Shown here piece by piece: positions 35,080 to 44,515 of a stretch of 64,000 nucleotides of DNA; the stretch's first letter is position 1; each line of letters opens with the position of its first letter. Where the stretch lies: assembly GCF_014066305.1 (NCBI RefSeq), contig NW_023501126.1, forward strand, positions 1 to 64,000. The letters are read 5' to 3'. A model generated the notes under the pieces. That model was not told where the DNA came from, made no database searches, and saw only the letters and a program-made list of their open reading frames with translations. A program made the position numbers and the translations under genes. The stretch comes from Letharia columbiana. Lineage: Eukaryota; Ascomycota; Lecanoromycetes; Lecanorales; Parmeliaceae.

Positions 35080-36906
35080 ATGAGTGACCCGGTGAGCTTG
35101 ACTTTGGGGATTGCAGGGGTGGTGGGAAGCGTTATACAGGCATACAACGCGGTTATGTCAGCTTACGATTTGTACCTTGAGATTAAAGATGTACCATCCG
35201 AGTATGAAGACTTGCGCATGGGACTACTGCTTGAACATCAAAGGTTGGAGCTGTGGGGAAGTCACGTCTTGGCCGAGTATCATGATGAACGGAACCGATC
35301 TAGACTGTTCCAAAAGCACATAACCACATGGAGGACGATGGAGTGGATCTTCAGCAGGATCAGGGAAGCCTTCATTGAGAACAATCAGATTCTGGATGAC
35401 TATGGCCAACAGATGGGTCTACCAGCCCAAGGCGAATCTTCAGGTAACAAAAAAGCGTCTCCCATGAACGAGATACCACATGCTTAAGTCGCATCAGTTT
35501 TCGAATATATCAATCGCTTGTCTCTGTCAACGAAGTCCCCATCCAAACACGGGCTTTCAAACTATACGAAGAGAGTGAAGTTTGTCCTGACGAAGCAGAA
35601 AAAGATGAAGGATCTAGTCACACAACTTTCCCATTGGAACAACGGCCTTGATCAGTTGACCTCGCGATTAGACCAGGATTCGTCACGTCGCCGATTAAGA
35701 ACTTTCTTCTCGACTTCGGACACCACACAGCTTCGGCATTTAGAGGCAGCAGCGGACTTACTTGAGCATCGAGACATACAGCTAATGGCTGCGGCGAGGA
35801 TAGTTATTGAGCAAGGTTATCTCAGCGAGCAGCCAGATTGTCCACCAGAAATGGTAGTTACCACTCCTTCTTCCGACGGACAGTGCATCGGAACGTCCCC
35901 GTCACCTGGATACAGGCTCGAGATGGACCAGCTAAAGTGGCAAGAGAAACCGTATGCGACGGATCAAATTCGAGCAATGGCTCGGTATGGGGAGGAAAGC
36001 GTCATCGTTGACTGGAGGTGCTGCCAAGATGACAGTTGGAGGCGAAAGCATCCCAAAGCATTCCAACGCAGGACGGAGAACCTGACAAGGATCTTGAACA
36101 GCGATCTCGAACCGTTGGGCCTCTCAATCCTACACTGTGTTGGCTATCTAAACCAGAGTCAACATGTCACAGGCTACGCTTTCCGGCTGCCCAGTGGTGC
36201 CAAACCTGGCCAAAAACCAGTTACGCTCTACGATCTGTTGAAACGCGTAGAGCGTCCTGATCAACGTAAAGATATTCCTGACTTGGGTGAGCGGTTTGAG
36301 TTGGCCAAGGCACTTGTCACGACTATATTTAACATTCACAACATTGGGTGGGTGCACAAGAACATACAAACGAAAAATATCCTTTTCTGGCCAAAACCTG
36401 ATGAGGGAATTGAACCAGATCTCAGCAAACCATATTTGATGGGCTTCGACATCTCGAGACCAAACCAACCGGGAGAGGTGTCAGAGAAGCCGTTGTCCCA
36501 TTTCGAAGATGATCTTTATCGGCATCCACATTACAAGGGTATGTTCGCCCGCTCATTTCAACCATCATTCGACATATATAGTCTGGGTGTGATCCTCTAC
36601 GAAATCGGCCTGTGGCGAAATATCGCCTTTCAAGGCTCGTCCAAGAGCAACCATCCGAGAAGACCGTCTTTGCCTACCCACAACTCGGATCCGCAGCTAG
36701 TCGAGAGGATGGTGGAACAGGGCACGATCATGGCCATGAAGCAATATACCGGCGCGCGATACCGGGATGCGGTCAGGTCTTGTTTGAGCAGGGACTTTGA
36801 CAACCTTTGGGAGAGGGAAGCGGGCAATCAGCAGAGGCAGCTGCAGACGTATCTGGAACAGTTCCAGAACATGGTCGTTGACAAATTGGCAGTGTGTAAT
36901 GCATGA
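35080..36906 (+). CDS. HeLo-domain pseudokinase (MLKL-like layout)
   Basis: Two exons, join(35080..35443,35489..36906), 593 aa. Residues 1-~215 match the fungal HeLo/prion-inhibition domain: start 'MSDPVSLTLGIAGVVGSVIQ' (hydrophobic first helix), 'YLEIKDVPSEYEDLRMGLLL', 'EHQRLELWG', then 'VFEYINRLSLSTKSPSK' and 'RVKFVLTKQKKMKDLVTQLS'. HeLo domains form membrane-permeabilising bundles in fungal cell death. Residues ~290-590 are a kinase fold without catalytic residues: the HRD site reads 'WVHKNIQTKNILF' (HKN), the DFG site reads 'LMGFDISRP' (GFD), and no VAIK lysine is seen ('EESVIVDWR'). The fold is recognisable from 'SFDIYSLGVILYEIGLW'. The 45-nt intron (35444-35488, GT-AG, phase 1) contains the only in-frame stop (TAA at 35485-35487); removing it gives a continuous protein. 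Confidence 0.82.
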
Positions 36907-37530
36907 CCTCATTTGGGGATATCCAGACCAATCTCGCAGGAAAATCAATCATGTCTTGATATTTCTGACTGGTCTACTTCAACCGGGGTTGTGTCCGCGT
37001 CATTCTAAAAACCACGCCGCTGGCCTTGCGAGCGCCGCTCTCGAAGGCAGGCTCCGAATCCGCAACCTCTACTACTGTCACCTAGGCTGCCAGAACTGCA
37101 GGGGTGCTTTCCGTAACAACCTTACGACCCGGTGCCAATTTCCCCCGACAGAGGAACTTTGGGGTCAGGCTCCCGAAAAGAGGGGTGGGAAAGATCGGCT
37201 CGGGGTGATGATGCAATACGTGCAACGATGATAGAATAACACGGTTGGCCTCAGCCTTTCCGGATCTTGGCAGACATTACGAAATTGGCGATGAGAATAC
37301 TCCCACGCCAAAATTCTTGAGATTCCAGGAACCCTGCAGAACCAACCATTGACATCTCAATCCATCAGTTCTCGACTTTGGTCCCGTTGGAACAATTTGT
37401 GGCGGAGTGGTGACTGTTGCTGCAAGAGGTGAAACCAAGTCGATATCAAGCCCTACCTGTACCCTACAACCTGCAAAAGGCTATGCCACCTCCTGATGGT
37501 AGGTAGAGGAGGCCTACGGGGGTATCTATG
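36907..37530. other. Intergenic
   Basis: About 620 nt of normal-composition DNA downstream of the HeLo gene. No gene recognised. Confidence 0.5.
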
Positions 37531-38400
37531 GAGTATGGAGGAGCATCAAGTATATAATAAAATACGAAGCGTATATTAGAGTGTATTTTATAACACTATT
37601 ATAAAAGGTTATTGATACGACTTCGATTTTTAGTTTTGACATAAATATTTCTTATATTAATGAGACATTAGGGTATAAGTAGCTATTTAAAATATTTTCA
37701 CTGGGTATTTTTAGATTCTAGGAGAGTTTATCTTTTATATTACTTTAGCCTAATACCACCATAACCTCTCACCAAAAAAACCAAACAAACTCCCAGCCAC
37801 CTACCCCGCCCACCACAGTAAGGCCGAGAATATTACCAGCGGAACTTTGGAAATCGCTACTGAAGTCGAATAAAAGCGTGGATGTATTTGAGCCACTCCG
37901 AAAAAGGCTTGATTTATGAAAATATTCATAGGAGTTTTAGAGACTCAGGGGATTATGAGTTACGATATCATGAGATTGAAAAATAATTGATATGGAGATT
38001 CTTAGGGATTTCAGGGTAAAACGTTGAATCTTATAATAAATCTTTATTTAATTTTTGTTTTTTTTTTTTCTTCGAAACGCTTAATTATTTCTTAGAAATT
38101 TGAATGTATTTTAAATTTTTTATCTTTTTATTTAGTTACGAGTAAGGCTTGATTAATTCTAACTTTTTTTGTGGGCTGTCGAGTAAATTTGTGGAGGGTT
38201 CTGTGAGGATTTTTGGGTTTTGTGTTTTATAATTATATTATTTATTTTAAAGAATATTAAGTTTTATTTGTTTTTTTTTTTTTTTATATATGATAAAGGT
38301 TGAAATTTAGAGATTGATCGGAAGTAACTTTTACTTATGTTGAATAGTATCAGACGAGTAATCATTATATCAAAACAATTCTCGTAGAGGCTTTGATTAA
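37531..38400. repeat. AT-rich island, probable RIP-degraded repeat relic
   Basis: Composition shifts abruptly to very AT-rich with T- and A-runs and TA-rich words; no ORF of note. A fragment at ~38176-38192 (GGGCTGTCGAGTAAATT) matches the terminal motif of the inverted-repeat element at 61.8-63.1 kb, so this is likely an old copy or remnant of the same family. RIP as the cause is inferred from composition. Confidence 0.55.
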
Positions 38401-38604
38401 GAAAAAGACACGCTTTTCCCAGATAAGTTTAGTATCCCACCACAAAAAACCTTCCGTTCGTTTTTGACCACCTCCTGAAGCGCCAAGACATTCCACGCTC
38501 CACGCAAAAGATATCACCGCCGGAGAAGAATCCCTCCCCCAATCCCCATCCCACTCCTACACTTCACTTCACTCCACATCACTCCACCCCAACCCAACCG
38601 AAGC

Positions 38605-39103
38605 ATGGGCGACGCGAACCTCTTCTCCGACACCTTCACCCTGACCTCGATCAACGCGCAAAAGTACGACCGCGTGGCCCGCCTCGCGGCGCACACCGAA
38701 AACGGCGACACGTCCCTCACCCTCGACGTCAACACCGAGCTCTTCCCCTGCACCATCGGCGACCGCCTCCAGATCCTGCTCGCGTCGACGCTCTCGCTCG
38801 ACGGCAGCAAGGACGACGGCAAGGGGTGGCGCGATGTCGGGCGGGGGGAGGCGAGCGTGGCGGACGAGTATGATTACGTGTGCCATGGGAAGATTTATCG
38901 GTTTGAGGAGGGGGATGATGAGAATATGTGAGTTTGTGTCTTGGGGTGGGATGGAAAAAGGGGGGGCTGGCTGGCTAATGCGGTGCGGGTTGCGCAGAAA
39001 GGTGTTTGTGTCGTTTGGGGGGTTGCTGCTCTATATGGAGGGACCGTATAAGAACCTTACGCCGCTGAGGATAGACTATGTTTATCTTTGCATGAAGAAA
39101 TGA
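38605..39103 (+). CDS. RPB8: RNA polymerase subunit RPABC3 shared by Pol I, II and III
   Basis: Two exons, join(38605..38927,38998..39103), 142 aa, the normal length. It starts 'MGDANLFSDTFTLTSINAQK' and ends 'MEGPYKNLTPLRIDYVYLCM'. RPB8 has an OB-like double-barrel fold on the surface of all three nuclear polymerases. Typical segments: 'YDRVARLAAHTENGDTSLTL', 'ELFPCTIGDRLQILLASTL', 'DYVCHGKIYRFEEGDDENI' and 'KVFVSFGGLLLYMEG'. The 70-nt intron is GT-AG in phase 2; splicing turns 'ENM-stop' into 'ENIKVFVSFGG'. The gene is GC-rich and follows the AT-rich island by only ~200 nt. Confidence 0.95.
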
Positions 39104-39282
39104 CGCGGGCATTCGCGGGTGGTGGAGTGAGTGGGGCTGGAGAGGAAAAAGTCTGGTCATTTAGCGAAACATAGGTCGGAGTTTGAAGATGTTTAGATGG
39201 AATGATTCCCCAAGTAGAGCGCTGGCGTTAGGGTATCGAGGAGAGATCGATGCCTTTTCAGTGGAACTATCTTTTGCAAGGT

Positions 39283-40282
39283 CTATGATGTTGGGAATGG
39301 AAGCTTCCTATGGAGCCTCGAAACGATTTCCGTATAATCCTTCTCATTCTCTGCTGTCAGTATCCCACGTCGGATGAAGAAGTCCAGAAGCACCGCGGCG
39401 CAGTTGGGCTTGAATTGCCCTTCTGCCAACGCTCTCTTCACTTCGTCCACAGTCCATAGATAAAATTCCTCTACTTCGTTATCGCCGGGCTTCGGTATCA
39501 CCTCCGCGCCAATCTCCATGTCGAAGACATACTGGCATTCTGGCTGCAGCAAGCCTGCCTCACCGCCAGCTCTTGCATCTCGTATGTGGAAGTACGACAC
39601 GGTTCCGCAAGGTTTGGCGTTTGAGCGGACAAGCTGTTCCGAGAAGGATGCTTCTTCCGCGGCCTCCCTTACCACACACTCGAATGGCTTCTCTCCCGTA
39701 CTGAGTCCCCCGGCAACGGTGTTGTCCAGCATTCCGCCATATGTTTGTTTGTTTCGTGCTCTCCTCGGAACCCAGATCTTCATACCTTGGGGGGTGTTCA
39801 CGTAAGCTGTCATGTGCACCCCGTAGGTGTTTATGCCAAACAAAGCACTGCCTGCTCTTTCCATGCTCACCATCGGTTTCCTGCTGCTATATGGTCCATG
39901 GACAGGGTATAGTTCGTTCCGCCAGCCTCTCAGTATCTGGAAGATATCTCTTGTCTTGGCTACTTCAAGTGTCTCCCTTATTACAGTTTCTTGAGTATGG
40001 GTGTAACGCTTTGGCGCAGGTGTAATGCACTTCTTTTCATCGTCAATTTGCCAGGCGTCGTGGTCCCATGGCATCTTCTCCACCACAGACTGTTTTATGT
40101 ATCCGTAGGGACCGGACCCTCCTTCGAGATGGAGTTCCCAGGAGGTCGAGCGGAGCCTGCTATACTCTTCTGGATCACTCTCATAGTATGGGAAGCTGTA
40201 GATCGTTAGCACTGACATGTTTAATATATTTTAGGGCAATGTACTTGTCACACTCATTGACAAGGTCAAGACCGGTCTTCAT
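39283..40282 (-). CDS. Nudix hydrolase with DUF4743 domain
   Basis: Two exons, join(39283..40195,40245..40282), 316 aa. The Nudix box is complete: 'GGLSTGEKPFECVVREAAEE' in the form Gx5Ex7REUxEE. Before it lies the DUF4743 region ('ECDNFPYYESDPEEYSRLRS', completed by the 49-nt intron, and 'PYGYIKQSVVEKMPW'). This is the layout of yeast YJR142W and related thiamine-pyrophosphokinase-like Nudix proteins, suggested to act on damaged thiamine diphosphate or similar. Substrate is inferred from family only. Exon 1 is 38 nt ('MKTGLDLVNECDN'); the ORF start inside the intron is not the true start. Confidence 0.85.
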
Positions 40283-40652
40283 TCTCTGGCACTTATGTTC
40301 CCTGAACCGAGCGTCGAGTGCATGTCTTTCGTGAAATCAAGCTCAAGTTCTTTGCTTAAACACCATACCAGTTTGAGCTTGCAATCACAGGTTACTGTCC
40401 CGGGATAGATAAGCAAAGAAATCGATTGATAGCACTTGCTGCTTGTCCTTCAGGTGAAAACGCTCGTAAACACGCTTATTGATAAGCGCTCGCTTGTGGC
40501 ACGTCATTTCTTCCTCACGTCTGCTTTCGTCTTTGAATTTTGCGAACAATTTTGCTTTTGGTTTTCTTTTTGTCTTGCAGTCTCAATTCGATCGGGGTCC
40601 AGAATCACAGCTTGTGTTTGGTAGCTTGCCCTCCCAGCTGCGTAAAGGATCT
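40283..40652. promoter_or_regulatory. Divergent promoter
   Basis: Space of 370 nt between the Nudix and OPI10/Hikeshi start codons. The OPI10 frame stays open to ~40,479 but without a supported ATG of family type. Confidence 0.4.
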
Positions 40653-41360
40653 ATGTCTGCAACATCGCCGTTCGGCCTCATCCTTCCTTCAAGGCCGGTT
40701 CTCACAAATCCTATCGTTATCTCTGAGACGCAGTATGCCTTCACGTTCTCGTCTCTTCCAACATTCTCACATTTGGTTGTGTTCTTATTACCCGGGATTA
40801 CCCTCCCAGAAGGCACATTAGCTGGCGTCTACATACAGCTCCCTGGACTGGTACCAGAATTCAAATTGCTTGGAGCACTAGGAACAGAAAAGCAGAGCGC
40901 TATATTTCGGATCAGTGGTACTAGTCCTGCTTCCTATGGATCGCACAGCGGTCTGGAATCTGTGGAGGAAGAGATGACCGACGTAGATGCATCCTCGACG
41001 GCGATCAATGGCGCTACGGGTACCGCTACTACTGCAAGGGAAATTACAGTTGGAATTTCGATCGAGCAAGCTGCGATGATCATATCACAGCTTCAATCCC
41101 AACAAGGCTCAAACTCTGTGCCCTCCACAGCCCTCGTCTCGGCCAGATACCAGCGGCAACGGCCAACACCGCTGTCAACGAAGGCGTTGGCGCAGCGCAT
41201 CATCAAAAATGCATTCAACTTTCTTGCTAGTTTTGCCGGAACTAGTACGGCAGGGGGCCAGGAAGTCGTTCCGTTGAAAAGCTTCCAGGATTGGTGGACC
41301 AAATTTGAGCGAAGGGTCGAGAATGACCCAGGGTTCTTAGAAAGAGAGGACGACACCTAA
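40653..41360 (+). CDS. OPI10/Hikeshi-family Hsp70 nuclear import carrier
   Basis: Single exon from the ATG at 40653, 235 aa. The start 'MSATSPFGLILPSRPVLTNP' is followed by 'HLVVFLLPGITLPEGTLAGV', 'PEFKLLGALGTEKQSAIFRI', and the end 'FNFLASFAGT...VPLKSFQDWWTKFERR', all typical of the OPI10/Hikeshi (DUF775) family. Hikeshi carries Hsp70 into the nucleus on heat stress; yeast OPI10 affects inositol/phospholipid regulation. It is a little longer than the animal protein (~197 aa) because of an acidic, Ser/Thr-rich loop at ~115-150. The open frame extends upstream to an in-frame ATG at 40479, but that added sequence does not match the family. Confidence 0.85.
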   Translation: MSATSPFGLILPSRPVLTNPIVISETQYAFTFSSLPTFSHLVVFLLPGITLPEGTLAGVYIQLPGLVPEFKLLGALGTEKQSAIFRISGTSPASYGSHSGLESVEEEMTDVDASSTAINGATGTATTAREITVGISIEQAAMIISQLQSQQGSNSVPSTALVSARYQRQRPTPLSTKALAQRIIKNAFNFLASFAGTSTAGGQEVVPLKSFQDWWTKFERRVENDPGFLEREDDT

Positions 41361-42495
41361 GGTTTCAAATCCACGCTTAAGCGGCTCGCAGCGCTACCCG
41401 GGATGAATTGCACAATGCTGCATACCGCAGATAAGTCAAATGACAATCATTGGGGGTTCTATGTAGTGTGATTGGGGGCAACCGACCCGGTTTATTAACC
41501 CCAACTTAGAGAGCGAACAACACGTGGAAGAAGCGGGGGATGAGGGATATGTAACAGGAGCGAAGACTGAGGACGAGCGCTTTCGGACATGATCTTCGTG
41601 GTGGGTATTACACTTTTACAACGTCTTATGCGCTCCTGTTAACTGGCAGTTGGAACAGGGTCGCTTCTCCTAGTTGCACCAGGTTGGAGCTGATATAGCG
41701 TGATAAGAGATTATGCCCTGAATTTCGCGTCGAAACCTAGCCTTAGTGAGGCTATTTTGGCCCTCTCATCCTCTCCAACTTCCCCGTGGGCCCGTGCGAG
41801 GGATTGAAATAATAAATAGCTTTGGACCAAAAGATGACGTTGAAACGATGGCTGACGCCATGGAGCGACACCCCCAAGTCCAACGGCCCCTCGTGAAAAG
41901 AAGGGTTCGGGATGACATACCCTTACCGCTGGCATCTCGAGCCGCAGGCGCACTGTCATATCCTAAGATTGGATCATTGGTACTTGGTACGATTCGTTTG
42001 ACTTTTTCCCCCAAATTGAGGCTCTCCTGAAAGAATACACCTCGAACCTACACTCATCGACTTTCCATTTCACTCTAACGAGTCTCCAACTCCACGTGGC
42101 AATAGTCCGGAAATTTGAACTTTATATTAACTAATGCAGGTCTTCCTAGCTGCATAAGTCGCGCAGTAGCCTTCAGCCACCCAGTCTGGCTAGCAATACA
42201 CATGGGGGTATCCAATACAAAAAAATGGTCCTTCTGTGTCTTCCTTTTGTGTCTGAGGCACCAATCGTATAAACACTTCTCTTTTGCTCAATTCGCTCCT
42301 TTACCCTCTCAGCACTACATGAGGCACTCCCGCTTAGGTCCAGTCTTATAGCTAGTGGGACCCTCGAGACTACAAAGTCTACCGACGGTACATAGAATAC
42401 CTAACTGGGCTTCACACCACACTCATACAGTGATACTGTTACAACAATCAACCCAAGGTTCAATCGACCTTTGACGCCCACGACCACTCAGCATC
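41361..42495. other. Gene-free stretch
   Basis: 1.1 kb without a recognisable gene between two plus-strand genes. Short overlapping ORFs at 41,711-42,030 on both strands show no motif. Confidence 0.5.
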
Positions 42496-43818
42496 ATGCA
42501 TTTCCTAGGCAGACTCATTTCGATTACGATCAGTTACTCTCTATTCATAGCATTGATTGAGCGAGCATACACTATCTTCATACGGCTTTATTTTTCCAAG
42601 GTGCAGCGAAAGTCGAAGGGTGTTCTCACAACTGCACGACCCGTCGAAGACATTCAAACACTTCATGCTTTCGATTACAGAGCCGTGGAGCCTATCAAAT
42701 ACCGTCCGTTTGCAAAGAAGCAACATGTCACTATGGGTATGTTGCACCTTGTGTCACGGTTGTCAAGTCTTGCAGATACTGACCTTTTCACAAGGAATTA
42801 AGAAATCCACTAAGCAGGACTGGATCAGGATCGACCGCAACTATCTGGAACGGACAGCTCTGCGAAAAAAGCTGTTGGCAGAACATACAGATATATGCGT
42901 GGGAACCAGCGAGACAGCCAATCCCGCTGTTCGCGAGCTCTACGAAGAAATCATGCTAGACTTACTTCCCAAACGATTCCCATCAATGTTCGGAATCAAA
43001 GGCGATATGTTCCACAACCTCGCCAACGGCACGCGGCATTGCATTTCGTCAGCACTACAAGATCATGCGAGCATGCTTCGGCACCTGGCAGAGAATGTAG
43101 AAGAGGATTTCTACTTTATGGTTCCAGACGCGCAAGATGAATTTGTGCTTCAAGGGTTTGTCGCATGTTTTCCGCAGGGTCTCCTACCTTCTGCAAAAGT
43201 AGGGATGTCAGTTAGCGAAATTCATAAGCCTGTGCCGGGCTACGAAGGCCGCTTGAAGAAAGGTGTGAACCGATGCTTCGAGAGGATGGAGCGCGGACAG
43301 TCGGTTGGACGGTTGAATGTACGCTCAGCTCCCTGTTTCAAACGGAGGAAGTCTAATCCAACTTGATTTAGTGGGCCATTCAGAGCAATCACTCCCAACT
43401 TTTTCTCCCATTCGACGGCGCAAATACTATCAAAACAGACGACAGTCCATGCGCTAAGGCCGAATTCGATCCTTCCGCTTCCTTTCTGCGCGCTGAGCAT
43501 CACACTCTTACCTGCCTCCCACGCACTGGAACCATCGTCTTCGCCGTTCGCAGCTATCTGACCCCATTGACTGAGATCAGGGAAGAAGGGTCCGGCCTCA
43601 CGCTTGCTGAAGCATGTGACTCTATGCCTGAGAAATTCGGTATCTACAAGAATCGGCCAACCTGGGGCCAGAGAGTTTGTGCCTGGCTAAGGGAAGAGGA
43701 TTCCGCTACCGACAAGCATGATCTCCGCGCATCGCCGACCACCAATCCTTCAGGGTCATGTCCTTTTGCACAATCACGCGAACCTGACACGAGTGCGTCA
43801 TGTCCGTTTGCGCCATGA
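42496..43818 (+). CDS. DUF3445 heme-dependent oxidative N-demethylase-like protein
   Basis: Three exons, join(42496..42736,42795..43318,43372..43818), 403 aa. N-terminal hydrophobic stretch ('LGRLISITISYSLFIALIE', residues 4-22), likely a membrane anchor, followed by 'FDYRAVEPIKYRPFAKKQHV', 'QDWIRIDRNYLERTALRKKL', 'LPKRFPSMFG', 'EDFYFMVPDAQDEFVLQGFV' and 'GLLPSAKVGMSVSEIHKPVP', the core of the DUF3445 family. Exon 3 begins 'WAIQSNHSQLFLP' and includes 'LRAEHHTLTCLPRTGTIVFA' and a Cys-Pro-containing repeated tail ('SCPFAQSREPDTSASCPFAP'). Related bacterial proteins are heme-dependent oxidative N-demethylases; the substrate in fungi is unknown to me. Introns are 58 and 53 nt. Confidence 0.8.
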
Positions 43819-44515
43819 ATGAACAACACGGCTCCATAGCATCATAACCTACGACACACATTAAATCTGTGACATCCATGTTATTCTTCAAGGATCTGAA
43901 CTCTCGCTGCAAAACCAACACCACCACATTGAAGGCTGGTCCTTGGTGTCACTAAAGACAGTCGTGGCGCTCTTCTCGAGTACGACACAGTGACACTCGG
44001 GTACTGACTTCAAGCCACAAATCCTCCTCCAACATGGAGGCGGCGCCTAGAACATATCTCAAGCACAGATCGGCGGCAGGCATTCCGAAACCTTATTGTT
44101 CCTTCTGCAACCCCCCAACAAACCAACCTCTGGTCCGGCTTTTTGTCGCAGATGACTGGATCGTCGCAATGACGACTGGATTTCTCCACATTCGCTTTCC
44201 AAAATCAAAATCCGAGGGCGAACACATGCAGGGCTAGGATCATAAAGGTGCCAAGGATGGGTCACTTGATGGAAGTTGATTGGATGAATTGATTGTGTAT
44301 GATATGTATGAGTTACCACAAAAGCGTGCACTGTACCGTTTGGCATAGACGCATTACCCAAAAAAAGGGAGAAATTGAAGCAGTTGAGGTTCCAAAGCGA
44401 GAATATTTTGCCGTTACCCAATCGAAAAGGCCCCCATACATGAGGAGGCAGCTTTCCATTGCGTAGCATTCCACCACTGCTACGGTAAGTACATACAGCC
44501 CTCTTCCGGCACCAA
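43819..44515. other. Intergenic, convergent genes
   Basis: Space of ~700 nt between the convergent DUF3445 and MDV1 genes. Short ORFs without motifs. Confidence 0.5.

Noticed and set aside
35485..35487. In-frame stop suggesting a broken HeLo gene
   Set aside because: It lies within a 45-nt GT-AG intron whose removal keeps the frame and gives family-like sequence.
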